Counted from the first letter of the stretch, positions 38,681-47,098 are shown. The stretch: DNA of 64,000 bases from Streptomyces albidus (ex Kaewkla and Franco 2022) (GCF_013870515.1 NZ_JACBXA010000004.1:1-64000), one strand, 5' to 3'. Notes: a model not told the origin generated them from the sequence alone. Numbers and translations: made by a program.

Positions 38681-40117
38681 TCAGCTGGTCCGGGCACGCT
38701 GCTGCCGGATGGTGAGGAGCACCACCAGGAGCGAGAGCACCCCGATTCCCGCGCCGAGCGTCAGGGCGTTGTCGTACGCGGCGGTCACGACTCCGGGGCT
38801 CGGCTTGCCCGGCGAATCGTGGAGCCCGCTTGCGAAGACGGTGACCATCGCGGCCAGACCGAACGAAGTGCCCACCTGCTGACAGGCGTTGAGCACGCCC
38901 GTGGCCATGCCCGAGTCCTGCGGCTGGATCCCGGAGAGCGCCGTGATCGTGACCGGCACGACCATGCTGCCGAAGCCGGAGGCGTAGAGGATCAGCGCGG
39001 GAAGCATCCGGGTGAGGTAGTCGGAGTCGTACGAGAGGAACGAGGCGTAGAACAGCCCGCTGATGAGCAGCAGCGCGCCCGCGATGAGGATCGGGAGCGG
39101 GCCGGTCCTGGCGAGCAGCCTGGAGGCGATCTGCGCTGCGAGCATCACGCACACCGGCGCCGGAAGAAGCGCGAAGCCGGCGGTGAGCGGGTCGTAGTGG
39201 AACACGTCCTGGGCGAACTTGCTCAGGAAGTAGTAGAAGCCGATGTTCACGCAGTTGTTGAGCAACTGGACGCCGAACGCGCCGGATCGGGCCCGGTTCA
39301 CGAACAGCTTGAGCGAGACCAGCGGCTGGGAGTGCGTCGCCTGGACGACGACGAAGCCGACGAGCAGGACCAGGGCGGCGCCGAACGAGATCAGCGTGGG
39401 ACCCGAGGTCCACCCGCTGCCGGACGCGCTGATCGCTCCGTTGACGAGTGCCGTGGAGCCGCCCGTGACGGTGACGGCGCCGAGCAGGTCCAGCTTGCGC
39501 CTGGGCCGGGCGGGCTCGGAGAGCAGCAGCGCCGCACCGGCGAAGATGAGCGCGCCCAGCGGGACGTTGACGAAGAAGGCGGACCGCCATGTCAGGGCGT
39601 CCGTGAGGACTCCGCCGGCGATGACTCCGAGCGCGGACGCTCCGCCCGCGGTGGCGCTCATGACGCCGAACGCCCGGTTGCGCCGCGGCCCTTCGGAGAA
39701 GTGTGTGGCGACCAGCGCGAAGGCCGTGGGTGAGAGCAGGGCGGCGCCGACGCCCTGCCCGGCCCGGCTCGCGATCAGCGAAGCCTGGTCCTGGGCGAGA
39801 CCGCCGAAGAGCGAGGCGACCACGAAGACGGCGGTCCCCGTCAGGAAGATCCGTCGTTTGCCGAACAGGTCGCCCAGCCGGCCGCCGAGCAGCAGCAGCC
39901 CGCCGAACGTAAGGGTGTAGGCGTTGACCACCCACTGCAGAGCGGCAGGCGAGAAGTTCAGATCCCGCTCGATGCTCGGCACTGCGATGAGGATGATCGT
40001 GATGTCCAGGGCGACCAGGAACTGCGCGCCCGCGAGCACCGCGAGCACCATCCCCGGGGAACGCGCTGCGGCCGGGCTCTCCTTCGCCTCGGCCTGCGCC
40101 GGATTCGTCGATGTCAT
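38681..40117 (-). CDS. MFS drug exporter, DHA2 (14-TM) family
   Basis: 478 residues starting at ATG 40117 with GGGAG upstream. About 14 hydrophobic segments are visible. Drug:H+ antiporter motifs are present: LDITIILIAVPSI in TM1, GGRLGDLFGKRRIFL (motif A) and GVIAGGVLTDALTWRSAFFV (motif C and following). It is the first gene of an operon with two NAD(P)-binding oxidoreductases and a TPR protein, under a promoter with a perfect 32-bp palindrome. Export of a quinone-like or other aromatic toxicant is the likely role. Its position beside the polyketide cluster makes product export possible. Confidence 0.92.
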   Translation of the reverse strand: MTSTNPAQAEAKESPAAARSPGMVLAVLAGAQFLVALDITIILIAVPSIERDLNFSPAALQWVVNAYTLTFGGLLLLGGRLGDLFGKRRIFLTGTAVFVVASLFGGLAQDQASLIASRAGQGVGAALLSPTAFALVATHFSEGPRRNRAFGVMSATAGGASALGVIAGGVLTDALTWRSAFFVNVPLGALIFAGAALLLSEPARPRRKLDLLGAVTVTGGSTALVNGAISASGSGWTSGPTLISFGAALVLLVGFVVVQATHSQPLVSLKLFVNRARSGAFGVQLLNNCVNIGFYYFLSKFAQDVFHYDPLTAGFALLPAPVCVMLAAQIASRLLARTGPLPILIAGALLLISGLFYASFLSYDSDYLTRMLPALILYASGFGSMVVPVTITALSGIQPQDSGMATGVLNACQQVGTSFGLAAMVTVFASGLHDSPGKPSPGVVTAAYDNALTLGAGIGVLSLLVVLLTIRQQRARTS

Positions 40118-40146
40118 CGGAGACTCCCACGTCGAACCAGTTAACA

Positions 40147-40200
40147 GACGCTTGTGTATTGTATTCGCGTCTTTTAGATACGCAAGCGTATCTAAAAGAC
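40147..40200. promoter_or_regulatory. Perfect 32-bp palindrome plus degenerate copy before MFS exporter
   Basis: GTCTTTTAGATACGC at 40169-40183 pairs perfectly with 40186-40200 across a central AA. A shorter, imperfect copy (GACGC-TT-GTGTA) is centred 32 bp closer to the gene at 40147-40158. The layout is that of paired TetR-family operators. No regulator gene is adjacent, so the binding protein is encoded elsewhere. Confidence 0.75.
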
Positions 40201-40295
40201 CTTCATGTGTGGGTGAACAGCAGGCCAATTCCGGTTCATCGACTGCATCGAGTGACGCCGTCCGACGTCGGACACCCGTTTGGGCTCAGCTGGGC

Positions 40296-40805
40296 TCAGC
40301 GGGACAACGCGCGCAGGCCCGCGTACCAGGTGGCCGTCAGTGCGACCAGCCGCACCTGGTCCAGGCGCACCCGGCGCCGGATCCGCTCACGCACCTGACG
40401 GTCGTTCAAGTCGTGTGCGCTGCTCAGCCGGTGAAGCTCCGGGACGAAGTAGGCCGCGGTCGCCGCGCTGGTCACCGCTGCCGTCCCGGAGGCCAGGATC
40501 CAGGGCCCGCGCCGGGGGGCCTCGGATCCCACGGCCGCGTACAGGTTGGCGGCCGTCAGCAGCACCGCGGCAGGACTCACGAGCGCCCAGAACTGCTTTC
40601 CGGAGGCCATGTGCCCGGACCGTTCCAGAGCCTCCGCCACCTCCTCGGCGTTCGAAGCCTCCGCCCACTGCGGGATGACCACGCGCATCTCGAACCACCC
40701 GGCCCCGACCACCAGGCCGGTGACGACCAGGAACGGCCTCAGGAGCCGGTTCTCGGTGGCCGGCGAGAAGCGCCGGAAGACGGTTCGTAGGAGCGTTTTC
40801 CGCAT
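40296..40805 (-). CDS. Small membrane protein, DUF1772/anthrone-oxygenase-like
   Basis: 169 residues with about four hydrophobic segments, around 25-45, 75-95, 105-120 and 150-165. The C-terminal part, RRRVRLDQVRLVALTATWYAGLRAL, resembles the conserved basic-plus-TM end of DUF1772 proteins, a family that includes fungal and bacterial anthrone oxygenases. It lies 135 nt downstream of the TcmH-like monooxygenase on the same strand, so it may be the last gene of that operon. The family assignment is tentative. Confidence 0.5.
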   Translation of the reverse strand: MRKTLLRTVFRRFSPATENRLLRPFLVVTGLVVGAGWFEMRVVIPQWAEASNAEEVAEALERSGHMASGKQFWALVSPAAVLLTAANLYAAVGSEAPRRGPWILASGTAAVTSAATAAYFVPELHRLSSAHDLNDRQVRERIRRRVRLDQVRLVALTATWYAGLRALSR

Positions 40806-40940
40806 GCTGCTGTCCTCAATTCCGGTGGCTGGTGCGGCAGTTCGGCGGCACGAGGGACCGGTACGGCCGCTGCGCCCGGCCCGGCTCCGGTCCGTCTGGC
40901 GGTGCGTCAGACGGACCGGGTACCGCGGGATGCGTCCTCG

Positions 40941-41282
40941 TCACGCCCAGCGCTCCACGTCGCTCTCCGCATCGTGGGTATAGGCCGCCTTGCAGAAGAT
41001 CGGCTGCGGTTTCGACAGCCGCCGGCACGCGTCGAAGTGCTCCTGGACCTCGGGCTTGCCGTGCATCGCGCGGAAGTCGGCCTCGCTGCGCCATTGCGCG
41101 TAGTTGATGACGTACTTGCCGTCGCGGCTCAGGTGCACGTTCGCCGAGATGTAGCCGGGCATCCGCTTGATGATGGCCGTCGCGTCCGTGAGGACCCGGA
41201 AGAGTTCCTGCTGGTCCTCCGGTTCCACCGGGAAGACGTTCACCAGGGTGAAGACGTCGTCACCGGCCGAGATGGTCGCCAT
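40941..41282 (-). CDS. Antibiotic biosynthesis monooxygenase (TcmH-like)
   Basis: A 113-residue cofactor-free monooxygenase of the ABM ferredoxin-like fold. ATG 41282 has a full AGGAGG upstream. VINYAQWRSEADFRAM carries the Asn and Trp characteristic of ActVA-Orf6/TcmH anthrone oxygenases, and GYISANVHLSRDGKYV precedes it. In tetracenomycin synthesis TcmH oxidises the naphthacenone to the quinone. The same quinone-forming role is likely here. It is the last clear biosynthetic gene of the TcmI-to-TcmH operon. Confidence 0.9.
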   Translation of the reverse strand: MATISAGDDVFTLVNVFPVEPEDQQELFRVLTDATAIIKRMPGYISANVHLSRDGKYVINYAQWRSEADFRAMHGKPEVQEHFDACRRLSKPQPIFCKAAYTHDAESDVERWA

Positions 41283-41313
41283 GCTGCTACCTCCTGATAC
41301 GGGCCGCCGTCCG

Positions 41314-42330
41314 CTACCTGGCCAGTGCCTCGCGGACGGTCTTCTCGATGTCCTCCGCCTGGACCAGCACCTCGCGTTCGAGATGAGCGGCGGAGGGGAT
41401 GACGCTGGAGTCGGAGTGGACGAGCCGGACACGGCCGGACAGGCTCTCCCACATGCGCTCGTAGATCTCCTGGGCCACGTCGGCGCCCCAGGTTCCGCCC
41501 GCGACTCCCTCCTCGACGACCACGATCCGCCGGGCGCGCGCGAGCATCCCCTCGACCGGCGAGAGATCCAGCGGGTACAGCCGGGAAGGCACCACGAGCC
41601 GGCAGACGGTCTCCGCCTCGAGGAACAGCTTGCGCGCCGCCTGGAGCGCGAGGGGTGCGGTGCCGCCGGTCGCGATGATCACGCAGTCCGCGTCGCCGGA
41701 GCCGACCCGCGGCTGCGCCGTGCCGTACTCGCGACGCGCGCCCGCGAAGCCGAACTCGAAGAGGTCGTCCGTTCCCTCGGTCCAGCGACGGGTGCCGTAG
41801 AGCGTCTTGTCCTCGAAGTGGATGCACGGCTCACCGCGCCCGACCATCTCCGCGAAGACGTCCGCGCTGTCGTGGAACGGCGTCAGCTCGTACAGCGCCA
41901 GGTTCGGCACGCCCATGAAGTGCTTCTGGACGGCCTGGCTGTGCGTGGGCCCGTAGCCGCGATGCCCTCCGACGGGGCACCGGACGACCATCCGCAGTTC
42001 CTGGCGCGAGCCGTACATCGACACGGACTTGGCCGCGAAGTTGCACAACTGGTCGAAGGCGAGGAAGGCGAAGTCGCCGAACATGATCTCGGCGAAGACG
42101 GTGTTCCCGGTGAGCGCCAGCCCGTTGGCCACCCCGACGAAGCCGCTCTCGCTCAGCGGGGTGCTCAGGACGCGGCCCGGGTACTTCGTGCTCAGCCCCT
42201 TGCCGACCTTGAAGGCTCCGCCGTACGGATCGGCGAGGTCCTCACCGATGAGGTACGCCGACTCGTCCTCGGCGAACACCCGGTGCAGCGCGGCGTTGAG
42301 GTTCTCCACTACGCGCTCGGAGCGAGGCAT
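41314..42330 (-). CDS. 2-oxo acid dehydrogenase E1 component, beta subunit
   Basis: 338 residues. The pyrimidine-binding domain has AYLIGEDLADPYGGAFKV with the ThDP-activating Glu region, STPLSESGFVGVANGLAL and RCPVGGHRGYGPTHSQ. The C-terminal transketolase-like domain contains CVIIATGGTAPLALQAARKL. ATG 42330 follows GGAGGG and overlaps the end of the E1-alpha gene by 22 nt. With E1-alpha and E2 it forms a dedicated complex turning a 2-oxo acid into acyl-CoA. Pattern and E1-alpha partner resemble pyruvate or acetoin dehydrogenase more than the branched-chain type. Confidence 0.92.
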   Translation of the reverse strand: MPRSERVVENLNAALHRVFAEDESAYLIGEDLADPYGGAFKVGKGLSTKYPGRVLSTPLSESGFVGVANGLALTGNTVFAEIMFGDFAFLAFDQLCNFAAKSVSMYGSRQELRMVVRCPVGGHRGYGPTHSQAVQKHFMGVPNLALYELTPFHDSADVFAEMVGRGEPCIHFEDKTLYGTRRWTEGTDDLFEFGFAGARREYGTAQPRVGSGDADCVIIATGGTAPLALQAARKLFLEAETVCRLVVPSRLYPLDLSPVEGMLARARRIVVVEEGVAGGTWGADVAQEIYERMWESLSGRVRLVHSDSSVIPSAAHLEREVLVQAEDIEKTVREALAR

Positions 42331-43262
42331 GCGTCCCTCCATTCCGACAGGGGGCGCGCGTCGACGTCCCGGGTCACCTGCGACACCCGCTCGCGCAGCC
42401 TGGCGTCGGCGCGGGCGAAGCCCTCCGGGAAGCGCCGCCCGTAGACCTCGTACCAGTCCCGCGAACGGGCGTCGGCCAGTTCCTCCTGCGTACGGGTGTC
42501 GTCGCCCTTGCTGTGCGGGCCCACCCGCGGCACGGAGAACTCCAGCACGAGCGGCCGGTTCGTGGCCCGCACCTGCTCCACGTCCGCTTCGACGGCCGTC
42601 CTGATGTCGTGGACGTCGCACGATTCGATGCGGCGGTAGGCGATGCCCATGCCCGTCACGCGGCCTTCGATGGAGCCCGCCATCTGCAGGGCGGCAGGCG
42701 TGGACTGCGCGATCCCGTTGTTCTCGACGGCGACGACCACCGGAACCCGCCACAACTGGGCCATGTTCAGCGCCTCGTAGACGCTGCCCTCGCCCCAGGT
42801 GCCGTCGCCGATGTGGACCAGCGCCAGGGAGCCCGGTTCGTGCCGCTTGAGATGCAGTCCCGTGCCGACCGCCACGGGCAGGCTCTCGCCCTGGACGCCC
42901 GTGGAGAGGTAGCGCCCGCGCAGGATGTGCTGGCTGCCGCCGACGCCGTCGCAGACGGCGCCCTGCCGGCCCATGATCTCGGCCAGCAGCCCTTCGGGGT
43001 CGCGGAACCGGGCGAGATAGTGGCCGTGGCCGCGGTGGTTGCTGAAGACGTAGTCGCCTTCGCCCAGCAACGGGCCGAGAGCGACCGGGACATGCTCCTG
43101 GCCGAGGCAGGTGTGGGTCGTGCCGTTCAGTTTTCCCGCCGAGAACAGGTCGAGCAGGCTGAGCTCGAAGTGCCGGATCAGCAGGAGCAGTTCGAGATCG
43201 TCGTCAGCGGGCTCGGCCGGCCCGGCGACGCGGGGGGCCGTCGTCGTCGACGCGTCAAGCAT
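42309..43262 (-). CDS. 2-oxo acid dehydrogenase E1 component, alpha subunit
   Basis: 317 residues starting at ATG 43262 (GGAGGT 6 nt upstream). The ThDP diphosphate-binding motif is HIGDGTWGEGSVYEALNMA, continuing to VVVAVENNGIAQST. VFSNHRGHGHYLARF and VCDGVGGSQHIL match the HRGHG/GGS patterns of acetoin and pyruvate dehydrogenases. The regulatory Ser loop region HSKGDDTRTQEEL is present. It occurs in the polyketide cluster, so it probably supplies an acyl-CoA for starter or extender formation. No E3 gene is present, so a housekeeping dihydrolipoamide dehydrogenase must complete the cycle. Confidence 0.92.
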   Translation of the reverse strand: MLDASTTTAPRVAGPAEPADDDLELLLLIRHFELSLLDLFSAGKLNGTTHTCLGQEHVPVALGPLLGEGDYVFSNHRGHGHYLARFRDPEGLLAEIMGRQGAVCDGVGGSQHILRGRYLSTGVQGESLPVAVGTGLHLKRHEPGSLALVHIGDGTWGEGSVYEALNMAQLWRVPVVVAVENNGIAQSTPAALQMAGSIEGRVTGMGIAYRRIESCDVHDIRTAVEADVEQVRATNRPLVLEFSVPRVGPHSKGDDTRTQEELADARSRDWYEVYGRRFPEGFARADARLRERVSQVTRDVDARPLSEWRDACLAPSA

Positions 43263-43282
43263 GGTCGGTACCTCCACTCGCG

Positions 43283-44320
43283 TCAGGCGCGGCCTGCGAG
43301 CAGGACATGGAAGGGGATGTTCTCGACGGGGTGGATCGAGGGCGCTTCCAGACCCGCAGCCGCGAACATCCGCTCGTAGTCGCGTTCGGAGTGGACCTCA
43401 CCCTCGGCCGTCCACACGAGCATCAGCACCGAGAAGAGGTGCGGTGCCGGGTCAGTCATCGGCGGTTCGTCGCTCGTGACGAAGCCGACCACTCCGACCT
43501 TCCCCCCGGGCTTGAGCGCGGAGGCCGCGCGGCGCAGCAACTCCTGCGCGCGCTCGTCGGAGAAGTGGTGCAGGACGTTGGTGACGAGCACCAGGTCGTA
43601 CGGTCCGCCGAGGGAGACGTCGAACATGTCGCCGACGATGAACTCCGTCCGGTCCAGCACCCCCATCGACTCGGCGTGCTTCGCGGTCACGTCCAGGACG
43701 TTCTTCCAGTCCAGCGACCACACCGCCGCCTGCTCGTAGCGCTGGGCCACGGTGTATCCGTAGACGCCGTGCCCGCAGGCGACGTCGAGCACGTCGAGGC
43801 CCTCGCGGTCGCGGGCCCACGGCTCCAGCGCGTCGGCCAGCACCTGGGCGGTCGGCTTGGCGACGTGCGGCGCGTACGCCGCGAAGTCCTCCCAGTAGGA
43901 GTACTCGGGGGTCTCCGCGTGCTCGTCGAGGACCGTGCCTCCGTGCCGCACGGCGCCGTCCAGGTTCTTCAGGGCGTCCCACTCGAAGTCGCTCGCGATG
44001 ACGTGGATCATGTCGCCGGCGTATCCGTCGCTGTCGCGGGCCAGCAGCTCCGCGGCCCCCTCCGTGAGCCGGTACTCGTGCCCGTCGGTGTCGAGCAGAT
44101 GCAGGGCGGCCAGCGCGTTCAGCAGGATCCGCGTCCCCCTCGGGTCCGAGCCGAGCAGGGCGCTCAGGGACTCCGCGTCCTGCGGTTCCTTGCGGGCCAG
44201 TTCGTCGAACACGCCCAGCCGGATACCGGCCTTGAGCACGCTGGTCTCCTTGTAGGCCGACATCATGTACGTCAGCCGGCTGTGCGTCAGGGGCGTGCTT
44301 CCCGGTGTGTCAGCCGCCAT
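43283..44320 (-). CDS. SAM-dependent methyltransferase (O-methyltransferase type)
   Basis: 345 residues starting at ATG 44320, overlapping the E2 stop. An N-terminal helical dimerisation domain (SAYKETSVLKAGIRLGVFDE) precedes a class I SAM fold with GLDVLDVACGHGVYGYTV and later LVLVTNVLHHFSDERAQELL. The layout is that of small-molecule O-methyltransferases, although some C-methyltransferases share it. It lies inside the E2-E1 gene group, so it acts in the same pathway, probably on the aromatic core. Regiochemistry cannot be predicted. Confidence 0.85.
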   Translation of the reverse strand: MAADTPGSTPLTHSRLTYMMSAYKETSVLKAGIRLGVFDELARKEPQDAESLSALLGSDPRGTRILLNALAALHLLDTDGHEYRLTEGAAELLARDSDGYAGDMIHVIASDFEWDALKNLDGAVRHGGTVLDEHAETPEYSYWEDFAAYAPHVAKPTAQVLADALEPWARDREGLDVLDVACGHGVYGYTVAQRYEQAAVWSLDWKNVLDVTAKHAESMGVLDRTEFIVGDMFDVSLGGPYDLVLVTNVLHHFSDERAQELLRRAASALKPGGKVGVVGFVTSDEPPMTDPAPHLFSVLMLVWTAEGEVHSERDYERMFAAAGLEAPSIHPVENIPFHVLLAGRA

Positions 44321-45473
44321 CACGGCTCTCCTCCGTCCACATGGTCGGCACGGCCGGGTCGTTGCCACGGCAGATCTCGGCGGCCTTCTCGGGGCTCTCG
44401 AGCAGTGCCTTCACTGATTTGAGGTAGTGAGCGGCCAGGCGCCCGTTGACCACGCGGTGGTCGTAGGAGAGCCCGACGTTGAAGTAGGGGACCCGGCGGC
44501 CCGAGGCCGGGTCGGCTTCGTACTGGGTGCCGCACAGCGAGAGCATGCAGCTCTGCCCCGGCTGCACGAACGGCACCGAGCACGTGAGGTCCGTGTATCC
44601 CGCCACCGAGACCGAGAGGTGGGCGCCCGTCAGGTCCCGCGCGCGGAAGTCGCCGGTCAGCGACTTGCGGCGGAACTCTTCGAGTTCGCCCGTGACTTGG
44701 CTCAGCGACTTGGTCGCCACGGAGCGCACGACGGGGATGTACAGGCCGTTCCCCGAGTCGATGGTGACGCCGACGTGCACGTCGTCTGCCAGCGCGACGC
44801 GCCCCTCGTCGATCCTGCGCGCGTGGATCATCGGGAACTCGGAGGCGAGCCTCCCGGCCGCCAGCACGAGCACCTCCAGGGTGGTGAACACCAGACCGGT
44901 CTCGAGCCGTACGGCCTTGCGCTCCTGGGCCAGCACGGTCCCCTTGATCCTCATGAGCGCGAACGCCTGCGGGATCTCACGCATCGACTGCTCGACCGTG
45001 GCGGCCACCGCCTGCTGGTGCCGTCCGAGGTCGACGACTCGCTCGCCGTCCTGAGCGGGCCCTGCGGCCAGTTGCTCCACGTCGGCGCGTGTGACGACCG
45101 GCTTGCCCAGCGAGGCGACGTCGCTCCGCGAGATGCCGTGCTCCGCCATGAAGGCGGCGGCGGGCTCGGTGACCGTCAACTCCGGTTCGTCGGGCGTCTG
45201 TTGCGACGGCGCGGCCGCCGGGGAGGACGACCCGGACTCGGCCGGGTCCAGCAGGCGCCCGAGGACGTCCCCGGGCGCGCACTCCTCGCCCGGCTTGCGC
45301 TCCTGGCGCAGCACTCCGGCGGATTCGGCGACGATCTCCTCGACCGCCTTCGCGGTCTCCACCATGGCGACGACGGCGTCGCCCGGCACGTCCTGGCCGT
45401 CCTCGAAGAGCCATTCCAGGAACACGTACGAGGCGTCGTTGTTGTTGAGCCGGGGAACCGTGATCTCAGACAC
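44310..45473 (-). CDS. 2-oxo acid dehydrogenase E2 (dihydrolipoamide acyltransferase)
   Basis: 387 residues starting at GTG 45473. A single lipoyl domain (about 1-80) carries the lipoyl Lys in AMVETAKAVEEI. A linker and a peripheral-subunit-binding segment follow (AAFMAEHGISRSDVASLG). The catalytic domain ends SYDHRVVNGRLAAHYL. The conserved DHRxxDG signature has Asn in place of the Asp (AAC codon). This Asp supports the catalytic His in the family, so activity may be altered. It lies directly after the TcmI-like cyclase gene and is coupled to the methyltransferase that follows. Confidence 0.9.
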   Translation of the reverse strand: MSEITVPRLNNNDASYVFLEWLFEDGQDVPGDAVVAMVETAKAVEEIVAESAGVLRQERKPGEECAPGDVLGRLLDPAESGSSSPAAAPSQQTPDEPELTVTEPAAAFMAEHGISRSDVASLGKPVVTRADVEQLAAGPAQDGERVVDLGRHQQAVAATVEQSMREIPQAFALMRIKGTVLAQERKAVRLETGLVFTTLEVLVLAAGRLASEFPMIHARRIDEGRVALADDVHVGVTIDSGNGLYIPVVRSVATKSLSQVTGELEEFRRKSLTGDFRARDLTGAHLSVSVAGYTDLTCSVPFVQPGQSCMLSLCGTQYEADPASGRRVPYFNVGLSYDHRVVNGRLAAHYLKSVKALLESPEKAAEICRGNDPAVPTMWTEESRDGG

Positions 45474-45517
45474 CGGGATCCTTTCCGGGAAGGTAGCTGG
45501 CCTGCCGGAACCGCCTG

Positions 45518-45850
45518 TCACCTCCGGTCGGGCATCCAGTCGTAGAAGACCTCGGCGCGCGAGTCCTCCATCTCCGACCAGTTGCTGTCGTAGCGGCTCA
45601 GCAGGGTGCCGAGGCGGGTGTTGACCTTCTGGAAGAGCGGGTCCTCGCGTGCCGCGTTCAAGTTCGGCATGAGGTCTCCGTGCGTCTCGATGAGATGCAT
45701 GTACAGGTCGCGGTAGCGGAACAGGGTCCTACGCGACACACCGAGCTCGATCGGCAGCGGGGTGCGGTCGTGCTCGGCGAAGAGCTCAGCGATCTCGCGG
45801 GTGTCCGAGGGGTCGTTGAATCGGTTGACCATCAGGGTCTGGTGCAGCAT
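45518..45850 (-). CDS. Polyketide cyclase, TcmI family
   Basis: A 110-residue ferredoxin-like-fold cyclase. It shows LMVNRFNDPSDTREIAELF, AEHDRTPLPIELGVSRR (His in AEHD), FRYRDLYMHLIETHGD and AEVFYDW, closely matching TcmI as I recall it. TcmI closes the last ring of tetracenomycin F2. The equivalent ring closure is expected here. ATG 45850 has GGAG 8 nt upstream. It is the first gene of the operon TcmI-E2-MT-E1alpha-E1beta-TcmH, downstream of a SARP-type promoter. Confidence 0.93.
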   Translation of the reverse strand: MLHQTLMVNRFNDPSDTREIAELFAEHDRTPLPIELGVSRRTLFRYRDLYMHLIETHGDLMPNLNAAREDPLFQKVNTRLGTLLSRYDSNWSEMEDSRAEVFYDWMPDRR

Positions 45851-45911
45851 CAGTTGGTCTCCGCCGTCCGGTAGTCGGGTGTGCTTCCGGCCTTTCCTGT
45901 GACGCGGTCTC

Positions 45912-45954
45912 ATCGTGGCGCCCGCCCGTCGACATCCACGTGAGCCTGAGTCGA
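45912..45954 (-). promoter_or_regulatory. SARP-type promoter of the cyclase/E2-E1 operon
   Basis: Reading leftward, heptamers TCGACTC (45954-45948), TCACGTG (45943-45937) and TCGACGG (45932-45926) are spaced exactly 11 bp apart. The last one is followed by 8 nt and the -10-like hexamer CACGAT (45917-45912), 62 nt before the cyclase start. SARP activators bind 11-bp-phased repeats placed 8 nt upstream of the -10. The rest of the 399-nt gap up to the SARP gene (45955-46249) holds no gene I can support. Confidence 0.6.
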
Positions 45955-46249
45955 GGTGTGGACGGGGACGGGCGACGGCGGCCCGGGTCGTTGCCGCAGG
46001 GGACGCGGAGGGTTCCGGCACGAACGCGCAAGGCCGCCCGCACGCGTGACGTCACGCGACGGACGGCCCCAGGATTCGACGGAGCGGTACGGGAGTTGCG
46101 GCCCCGCGTTCCGCGACGTCGAACAGGTCGTCGACTGGCCGGCGGGCCCTGACCGTCGGCCGTATGTACGGCGAAGCGCTCGGGTCGGCCTTGCCGGCCG
46201 ACCACCGCGGCTCTCGCCGTCCGGTGTCTGTTCAGCGCCGGGACGAGCC

Positions 46250-47098
46250 CTATCCGGCTTGCCGGCTGGAGAGTTCGAGAAGTTCGTGTTCGCCCTCGGG
46301 CTTCACACGGGGGTCCTCTGCGAGGACGGCCTGCTGCAGGCTCCTCAACTGCTCCGACGGTTCCAGCCCCAGCTCGTCCACGAGGCTGTTGCGCAGGCGC
46401 TGGTACGCCTTGAGTGCGTCGGGCACGCGCCCCGAGCGGGCCAGGGCGATCATGAGCTTGCCGTGGAGGCTCTCGTGCAGCGGGTACTCGATGGCCAACG
46501 AGGCCAGCTCACCGAGGAGTTCACGGTGTCTGCCCAGCATCAGGTCGGCTTCGATGCGGTCCTCCAGGGCACGCAGCCGCCGCTCCCGCAGTTGTGTGAA
46601 CTTCGCTTCGATGGCTCCGCCCGTGCGGGCCTCGACAGTTCCCTGCCCGCTCCACAGGTCCAGCGAGGCGTTCAGCAGCCTCACCGCATCCGTGTAGTTG
46701 CCCGACGCGAACTCCCGCTCGCCCTCCTGTGCGAGGAGGACGAACTGGCCCAGGTCGAGCTGCCTGCTGTCCGGGACGCAGAAGCTGTAGCCGCAGGGCT
46801 CGGTGACGACGCGCTCCCCGCTGACCAGCGCGGGGTCCACCCCCTGTACGCGGGAGATCCACTTGCGGATCTGGAAGATGTAGGTCTGGAGCGTGTTGTA
46901 CGCGCTGTTGGGAGGGTCCTCGCCCCACAGTTCGTCCAGGAAAACCGATTTCGGCACTGTTTCGTTGACGTTGAGCATGAGAAGCGCGAGCACCGCCCTT
47001 GGTTTTGCGGCGGTAAGAGAGAGGTAATGATCGCGCAATTTCACTCCCACCGCGCGGAGCACGGTGTAATGCATGACTTCATTTTCGTTGCTGTTCAC
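46250..47098 (-). CDS. SARP family transcriptional activator
   Basis: 282 residues starting at GTG 47098 with GGAGGAG upstream. The OmpR-type winged helix spans about 15-95 (KPRAVLALLMLNVNETVPKS, NTLQTYIFQIRKWI). The bacterial transcriptional activation domain follows to residue 250 (LMLGRHRELLGELASLAIEY, AYQRLRNSLVDELGLEPSE). Its size equals small SARPs such as ActII-ORF4 and DnrI, pathway-specific activators. Matching heptamer sites occur at both biosynthetic operon promoters, so it is the probable cluster activator. No TTA codon was seen in it. Confidence 0.93.
   Translation of the reverse strand: MNSNENEVMHYTVLRAVGVKLRDHYLSLTAAKPRAVLALLMLNVNETVPKSVFLDELWGEDPPNSAYNTLQTYIFQIRKWISRVQGVDPALVSGERVVTEPCGYSFCVPDSRQLDLGQFVLLAQEGEREFASGNYTDAVRLLNASLDLWSGQGTVEARTGGAIEAKFTQLRERRLRALEDRIEADLMLGRHRELLGELASLAIEYPLHESLHGKLMIALARSGRVPDALKAYQRLRNSLVDELGLEPSEQLRSLQQAVLAEDPRVKPEGEHELLELSSRQAG

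Noticed and set aside
38681..40117. Dedicated exporter of the polyketide as a firm call
   Set aside because: It lies outside the SARP-type promoters and has its own orphan operator, so cluster membership remains a hypothesis.
37935..40130. 731-codon leftward ORF over the MFS exporter
   Set aside because: It is the alternative frame of the DHA2 exporter and the next oxidoreductase gene, full of Arg-rich sequence.
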